Shown here: positions 58,401 through 64,000 of the stretch, piece by piece | Numbering within the stretch: the stretch's first letter is position 1 | How the letters are laid out: every line of letters starts with the position of its first letter | Assembly: GCA_902805475.1 (NCBI GenBank) | Contig: CADCSX010000011.1 | Location: 186,001-250,000 of the forward strand | From: Entonaema liquescens | Taxonomy: Eukaryota; Ascomycota; Sordariomycetes; Xylariales; Xylariaceae | Length of the DNA: 64,000 bases | Direction of reading: 5' to 3' | Program-made: the position numbers and the translations under genes | The notes under the pieces: generated by a model | What the model was told of the DNA's origin: nothing | The model's input: the letters and a program-made list of their open reading frames with translations, nothing else | The model's database searches: none

Positions 58401-59250
58401 AAAAACTTTTAATTTTAATATATTAAATTTTAAATTTTTTATAAATTATAAATGCCGAAAAATATATTTTAAAAAATTACCATTTAAAACGTTATAATAA
58501 AACTTAAATAAAATAATTATTTTAAATTTCGAAAAATTCGAATTTAATATTAATTTAAAATTTTATATTTAATTTTTAAAGTAAATTAATTATAATAATT
58601 ATTATATATTTTTTTACGATAAAACGTTAATTTTAAATTTTAAATTTATTTAATAACGTAATCGTAAAATTAAATTTACGAAATAAAAATTATTTATTAT
58701 TAATTTAATTTTATTAATTAAAAAATAATAAAATTAATTAAATATAATAAATTAACGAATAATAATTTTAAAATTATAATAATAATAATATATAATTTTT
58801 TTAATTTTAACGTTAATATTAATAAAATTTATAATTGGTTTTTTTAATTTTTACGAATTATAAATTTTATTAAAATTTTAATAATAATTTTTAACGTTTA
58901 TAAATTAATTTATATTTTAATAATAATAAGTTTTTATTTTATTATTTTAAAAATTTATTAAATTTAAAAATTAATAATTAAATTAATATAATTAATTAAA
59001 TTAATAATTTTAACTACCGTTTTATTAAAATAATTAAATATAAAAAAAAATTAAATGAATAATTATTATAAATGATTATATAAAAATATTTAAATAAAAA
59101 TATTAATTTAAAAATTTATAATTACGTTAATTTAATTAAAAAAAATTTAAATTAATTAAAATAAAATTAATAATATATAAAAAATTATTAATTTTTTTTT
59201 TAATAAATTTAATAAATTTAATTAATTATAATTAATGTAAGTTGCAATGC
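55440..59250. other. AT-saturated interior with residual CpG
   Basis: About 3.8 kb made almost only of A and T. Most of the scattered C and G bases occur as CpG (contexts such as AACGTT and TACGAA), while CpA, CpT and CpC are rare. No open reading frame of note. Confidence 0.85.
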
Positions 59251-59305
59251 GACCGGGTTAATTTTTACAATGTGTTAAAGTTTGGACGGATACTTATACA
59301 AATTA

Positions 59306-59394
59306 GTATAAGTGGTTGTCCAGGGCTTATCCTCACGTGAAAAGTAGATGGGTTCTAATTTTATTGAAATTTACCTCTGATTTTAAGGTTACTA
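59306..59394 (-). repeat. Right terminal inverted repeat (89 bp)
   Basis: Begins GTATAAGTGG and ends AAGGTTACTA, the reverse complement of the left TIR with about eight transitions. Confidence 0.85.
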
Positions 59395-59403
59395 TAAAAG
59401 GAC
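59395..59403 (+). repeat. Target-site duplication, right copy
   Basis: TAAAAGGAC, identical to 55325-55333. Confidence 0.8.
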
Positions 59404-59427
59404 AAGGCACATCTTTTAATCCGTAGA

Positions 59428-59446
59428 CCCGCGGCTTTTCGCGGGG
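59428..59446 (+). other. GC-rich hairpin CCCGCG-loop-CGCGGG
   Basis: A perfect 6-bp stem (CCCGCG / CGCGGG) with a six- to seven-base loop (GGCTTTT region). It lies between the transposon end and the MCC alpha ATG, probably in its promoter or 5' leader. The function, if any, is unknown. Confidence 0.5.
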
Positions 59447-59669
59447 GTGGGTCCGCTTACTTACGGCTTTCATCCCATCTCACTTCTCGAAGACGGCAAG
59501 ATGGAATGGGACGAAGTTATCCTCCTTCCCTCTTATCCTTCTTCTTAATAGATGTCCATACAATTCTTCAATGACTTAATAAAACTCTTCTTACTTATAA
59601 TTGACTCATAAGATATAAGTCAAAATATACCACTAGTTATCCCAGTTAATCCATAAACTTATATTCAAG

Positions 59670-61929
59670 ATGCGGTCAATAAAGCCAAGACATCTCCGCC
59701 GAGGTCCTTTACCCCGTTACCTCTCTTCAGCTAGTTCTTCTGTAAACCCCCATATTACTCCTATAACATCTCTACTTATTGCAAACCGTGGTGAGATTGC
59801 ATTGAGGATAAACAAGACAGCTGAACGCCTCGGTATAAAGACTACTACATTATATACTGACCCGGACGCTTCCGCACAACATGCTTCTTGCTCACCACAT
59901 TCCATCGGCCTGGGTGCCGCCAATGGATATCTTGATGGAGAAAGAATAGTGAAACTAGCGAAACAGCACGGTATCCAGGCATTGCACCCTGGCTACGGCT
60001 TCTTATCGGAGAATTCCGCTTTCGCCAGGAGATGTGAGCAAGAAGGAATTGTGTTTGTTGGGCCACCTGCTCAAGCGATGGCGGATATGGGTGATAAAGC
60101 ACGAAGTAAAGAGATCATGACTAAAGCTGGTGTACCATGTGTACCCGGGTATCATGGCAGTGAGCAAGGCGAAACAGAGCTGCTACAGTACGCGAAAGAA
60201 ATCGAATTCCCAGTCCTCCTAAAGAGCGTGAAGGGAGGTGGCGGCAAAGGCATGCGTATTGTAATGGAAGAAAGCGAGTTTATTCAGCAATTAAAAAGTG
60301 CGCGAGCAGAGGCCAGAGCTTCGTTCGGAGAGGGCGGCGAGGTTATGCTTGTCGAGAAGTACATCGTACGGCCGAGACACGTTGAAGTGCAAGTTTTCGC
60401 AGACAAGCATGGCAACTGTGTCGCCCTAGGGGAACGAGACTGCAGTGTACAGCGCCGCCACCAAAAGATATTAGAAGAATCACCAGCTCCCGACTTAGAC
60501 GATGTCACAAGATTAGATCTGTGGGAAAAGGCCAAGACAGCAGCCTTAGCAGTAGGCTACGTTGGTGCGGGGACGGTAGAATTCATCTTCGACAAGGATA
60601 CGGGTGACTTTTACTTCATGGAGATGAACACTCGACTCCAAGTTGAACATCCTGTCAGTGAGATGGTCACGGGGACGGATCTAGTGGAATGGCAATTTCG
60701 TATTGCGGCGGGGGAGACGTTACCGTTAACCCAGAAAGACATCATAGAAAGAATTCACGAGCGGGGAGCAGCCATAGAAGCCAGAATATACGCTGAAAGT
60801 CCTGAAAAGGGCTTCCTACCCGACTCCGGAAAGCTTGTTCATCTGAAGACTCCCAAGGTTGATGAGGACATCCGAATCGACGCTGGTTTTGTTGAAGGAG
60901 ACACTGTTACCGAAGCCTATGATGGAATGATTGCAAAACTTATCGTCAGGGGTAAGGATCGTGAGACTGCTATTAGAAAGATGGAACTCGCTCTGCGCGA
61001 CTACGAAGTTGTTGGTTTGAGCACCAACATCGAATTCTTGAAACGTCTATGTAGGTCCCCGGCTTTCATAGAAGGGGATGTTGAAACAGGATTCATTGAA
61101 AAGTGGAAAGAGGAGCTTTTCGATCCCGTGGTCATCAAGCCCGAAGTATACGTGCAAGCGGCTCTCGGCTCATTCGCTTCTCAACTAGCAGAAACTGTTG
61201 AACCTCATGGAGGAGCCCTCGGCTTTGGTTTGAACAGTAGCGAACGTACATTCTCCTTCAAGTCCCTTGACGTATTAGATAAGAAAGAAGGAGAGGTGGT
61301 GAACGTTAGCATAACACAAAAAGGCAACAGCCTATTCGACGCCCGAGTCTTGCGAAAGGATGAAGATCCTCAAGTTTTTGAAGATCTCGTATCTTCTCCT
61401 ATTTCAGGCCTTGACAAGACTAAATTGATCACCTACTTCCCCCATACGCGGATAGAGACGACGGTTGTCCAAGATTCCAATAACGATAACAAGATCACGA
61501 TATTCCAGCTTGGGACCAAGACGGAATTAACTCTAGTGTCCCCTACCTGGTATGAGAAGGCCTTAGGGTTGAAAGAGGTTACCGGATCGGTTGCCGCTCC
61601 AATGCCTTGCAAGATCCTCAAGAACGAAGTCAAGGAAGGTGACAAGGTTACAAAAGGAGCCCCTCTTGTCGTGTAAGTAACATTCCCCGTTGCTGATACG
61701 ACAACTTAGCGGTGTAGATGCTCACATCACGTCTAGCATCGAATCTATGAAGATGGAAACAGTCATTCGATCACCACAAGATGGCGTCATCAAGAGACTC
61801 GCGCACAAAGAAGGGGTAAGTATTTGCGTCTTACCAAAGTTCACGTCTTACGATTGCTAACTCGGACTAAAGGATAAGTGCAAAGCCGGCACGGTATTAG
61901 TGGTATTTGAGGAAGATGGAGTAGAGTAA
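59670..61929 (+). CDS. mccA: Methylcrotonyl-CoA carboxylase alpha (biotin-containing) subunit
   Basis: Three exons (59670-61672, 61737-61815, 61873-61929) give 712 aa. A mitochondrial presequence (MRSIKPRHLRRGPLPRYLSS) precedes the biotin carboxylase domain: LLIANRGEIALRI, ALHPGYGFLSEN, the ATP-grasp loop KGGGGKGMRIV near residue 188, GERDCSVQRRHQK and EMNTRLQVEHPVSEMVTG. A BT-type middle region follows. The C-terminal biotinyl domain is split by an intron; the biotin Lys is in ESMKMET, near residue 673. The enzyme carboxylates 3-methylcrotonyl-CoA in leucine breakdown in the mitochondrial matrix, with the beta subunit. No beta-subunit gene is seen in the window. The family resembles propionyl- and pyruvate-type carboxylases, but length and motif set fit MCC alpha best. 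No defects. Confidence 0.94.
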
Positions 61930-64000
61930 TATTTAAACAAGGATATAACGGGCTCTGTGTCATGTTGTCATGCATAGTGTACATTTCACGTGTCTCCCTC
62001 TGGTTTATGGCGAAACATTGTATAGTCCATATGACATACATATCCTCTAGCGGAAATAAACTTTACTATAACTTCATATAGGTCTAATGTCAAGTCGATA
62101 TATGAAAGCAGTTGGCTTCGACTGGTCTTCATATTAGATGTACTGGTAAGATACTACACCTGCTGAGACGTCAAATTCAAACTTGACCGGAGACTAGCTC
62201 AAGGGCTAGTCAGGCTTACTTTAGGTGTATATTATAGCATTGATATGAGCGCATGGTCGGTTGAATAAGGTACGGAACAAGAAAATAAAATCATCGTCTG
62301 AAGCTTCAGCGTTGATAAGCTCGTCACAATGGCGGAATATCAAAAGAGTGGACGAAAACCTCGTGGCCGATAACTCTTCTATCCAGGGGAATAGGATATC
62401 GATGGAACAAAACAGTTATAACGCAAGATGTGATTATGCCCTTCTATAGAATGGTATAGAAAATCGATAGTCAGTTACATAGGTAGGTATATTGATCTTC
62501 GGCAATAGGGGTTTAGACCAGCTGAATCTTCCATGTGTAACCACAAAGTATCGGATGTCCAGCCTCAACCACAGAACAATCTAACTCGGGAAGAAGTAAT
62601 ACTAGATTCAATACTCTAGTTAGCTACATGGTAAGCTTACACCTCATATAACATCTTAATTGCTACTGGCCCCTTCAGGACACTAACGCGCAAGAGTCCG
62701 AGAACAAACTCAACAAGCTAGGCGATAGTATCAGCCTCATTGCTACGATACCTACTCGACCGACACAGTACTATTGAACACTTGTCAATTAGTTCAGCTA
62801 GCCAGTTAGAGGAAGCAGTTTATTAATCCATTCCGGTCCATCTTCCGGACGGATCTACCTATTCATACATTAGGTATGTACTTCCCAGAAGCACCTCTAA
62901 ACCCCCATCGCGAATAGGGTGTAGTAACGGAGAGTCAGACGAACGCCTACCTACCCAGACTCGAACCTCTCCCGCCCACACCATCGAATCCTCCTCAACG
63001 AATTCCCCATGTCCGTCCCTCGAATCTCCCATCCCCAATTTCGGTTTACCCGTCCGTTAGTTCCCCCCCCAATCCCCCCTACGTCATACCCCAAGGGGGC
63101 GGACCACCACCGAATCAGCTCCCCTCTCGCCAGCCACCAAGCAACGCCCATCTTCGGCCTGCCGTTCTGGGCAACTCATCTCATCAGCGCTAGAGCGCAC
63201 ATCCCGTTATTATTCGTTCTTGTCGCGCTCGCGCGCGTCAAGCCATCGCCGCGCCATGGTGGCACCAGTAAGTCGCCGATTGTCCGGGGGAACGCCTCTT
63301 TCTCTCTCTTTTTTCTTTCTTCCCCTCCTCTCGTCTTTTATAGAGGGCAGAGGCATAACAACTCTTGGCGGAAGCGAGACAGACGTGCAATCAGACTCAG
63401 TAAGACCGCTAGCACGATGTCTCAGCCAGCGGGGTGCCGGGTAGGTAGGTACCCAGGGCCGTCAGCCGTCTCTATTTAGAAACGTCAAGGACTGGGGGTC
63501 AATCAAGATACCTAGGGCGGCATGTATCTCCCTATGTCGTGCTGTTAGATTAGGTAGGCCTGGTACGCACGCATACGCATAACGTGTCTTTTACACTCGC
63601 CGCTTGAACAGAAGACTACTCGGGCAGTTGGCGCAACTGGCATATCCCGTACTGGACACAAGCGTTCCACGTTCCGGAACCCCTTCGGAAAGTATAATGG
63701 CAGCTGTGATAGTTAATACTAATAGCAATAATAATAATAATGTCGATCTCCTCGAATGAGACAATGTCTCCCACTCCCCCAAGTCCAGCCACGAGCCGCC
63801 AAGAAGGTATTTACCAAGAATAAGGACAACTTACCTAGACCCATTGGCCGGTGGCACTCATCATAGGTAAGTAGGACTTCCTCAGATACCTAACATAGTA
63901 GTCCGCCGCTGCGTCTGCGGCTGACAGCATTTCGAAAGCTCGGTTACTTCATCTTGTATGGCACTTTGCCTGCCCGCTTGTCCACCCGCTTGATTGCTCT
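61930..64000. other. Right flank, no gene supported
   Basis: About 2 kb. A GC-rich patch at roughly 62950-63480 contains open frames on both strands without recognisable domains. A TAA/AAT microsatellite lies near 63725-63741, and AGGTAGGTAGGTACC occurs near 63439. A gene extending beyond the right edge cannot be excluded. Confidence 0.45.

Larger units (their letters stand above)
55334..59394. mobile_element. RIP-degraded DNA transposon with 89-bp TIRs (MULE-like by TSD length)
   Basis: A 4061-bp element. Its two ends (55334-55422 and 59306-59394) are inverted copies over 89 bp that differ only by about eight transitions. Identical 9-bp direct repeats (TAAAAGGAC) flank it. The interior is nearly pure A/T with stops in all frames, so no transposase can be read. 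Long TIRs plus a 9-bp duplication fit fungal Mutator-like elements such as Hop, but this class call is inference because no protein remains. The transition-only divergence and AT saturation are what RIP produces. It lies between the PNPOx-like gene and the MCC alpha gene, whose ATG is only about 275 bp away. Confidence 0.82.

Noticed and set aside
63009..63479. 156-codon plus frame in a GC-rich patch
   Set aside because: No recognisable motif, and the composition explains the lack of stops. A real but unknown gene cannot be excluded.

Overview
The window looks like nuclear DNA of a filamentous ascomycete (Pezizomycotina; Sordariomycetes is my guess, not shown by the sequence). The evidence is short introns (mostly about 50-80 bp, GT..AG), fungal-only families (Zn2Cys6 factor, DUF6594, fungal HNH_2, FSH hydrolase), mitochondrial genes such as ATP18 and MIX17, and one extremely AT-rich block that looks like a transposon destroyed by repeat-induced point mutation (RIP). 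Exon structures were read by eye. Most were accepted because splice phases close and the joined protein continues a family pattern.

Layout. 1-6 kb is gene-poor. 6-18 kb is an accessory block: a Cys-rich membrane protein (-), a Zn2Cys6 regulator (+), an HNH_2 protein (-), a DUF6594 membrane protein (-, frame broken), a J-domain/tandem retropepsin-like gene (+, broken) and an aldo/keto reductase (-). 18.8-41.8 kb is gene-dense and mostly housekeeping or conserved: LRP1/C1D exosome cofactor, CBS2/ketopantoate-reductase-like protein, MIX17 twin-CX9C protein, GH27 alpha-galactosidase, an ankyrin membrane protein, a fructosyl-amine-oxidase-like flavoenzyme, POP7, RAV2/Rogdi, a NIPSNAP protein, ATP18, an FSH hydrolase, proteasome RPN5 and a cyclase-family hydrolase. 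41.8-51.4 kb is sparse: one intron-containing tRNA-Glu(CTC) and one large low-complexity protein gene. 51.4-55.2 kb carries NAD(P)HX epimerase, mitochondrial ribosomal protein bS16m and a PNPOx-like flavoprotein. 55.3-59.4 kb is a 4.06-kb inverted-repeat element with a perfect 9-bp target duplication and an almost pure A/T interior. 59.7-61.9 kb encodes the biotin subunit of methylcrotonyl-CoA carboxylase. The rest is noncoding as far as I can see.

The genes do not form one pathway. Several share a mitochondrial theme (MIX17, ATP18, bS16m, NIPSNAP, CBS2-like, MCC alpha), which may be chance.

Two patterns stand out. First, at least eight reading-frame breaks occur at short homopolymers inside otherwise well-conserved genes, three of them within about 130 bp. 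This looks more like uncorrected sequencing indels than eight independent pseudogenes. Second, the RIP-like element keeps most of its remaining C and G as CpG.
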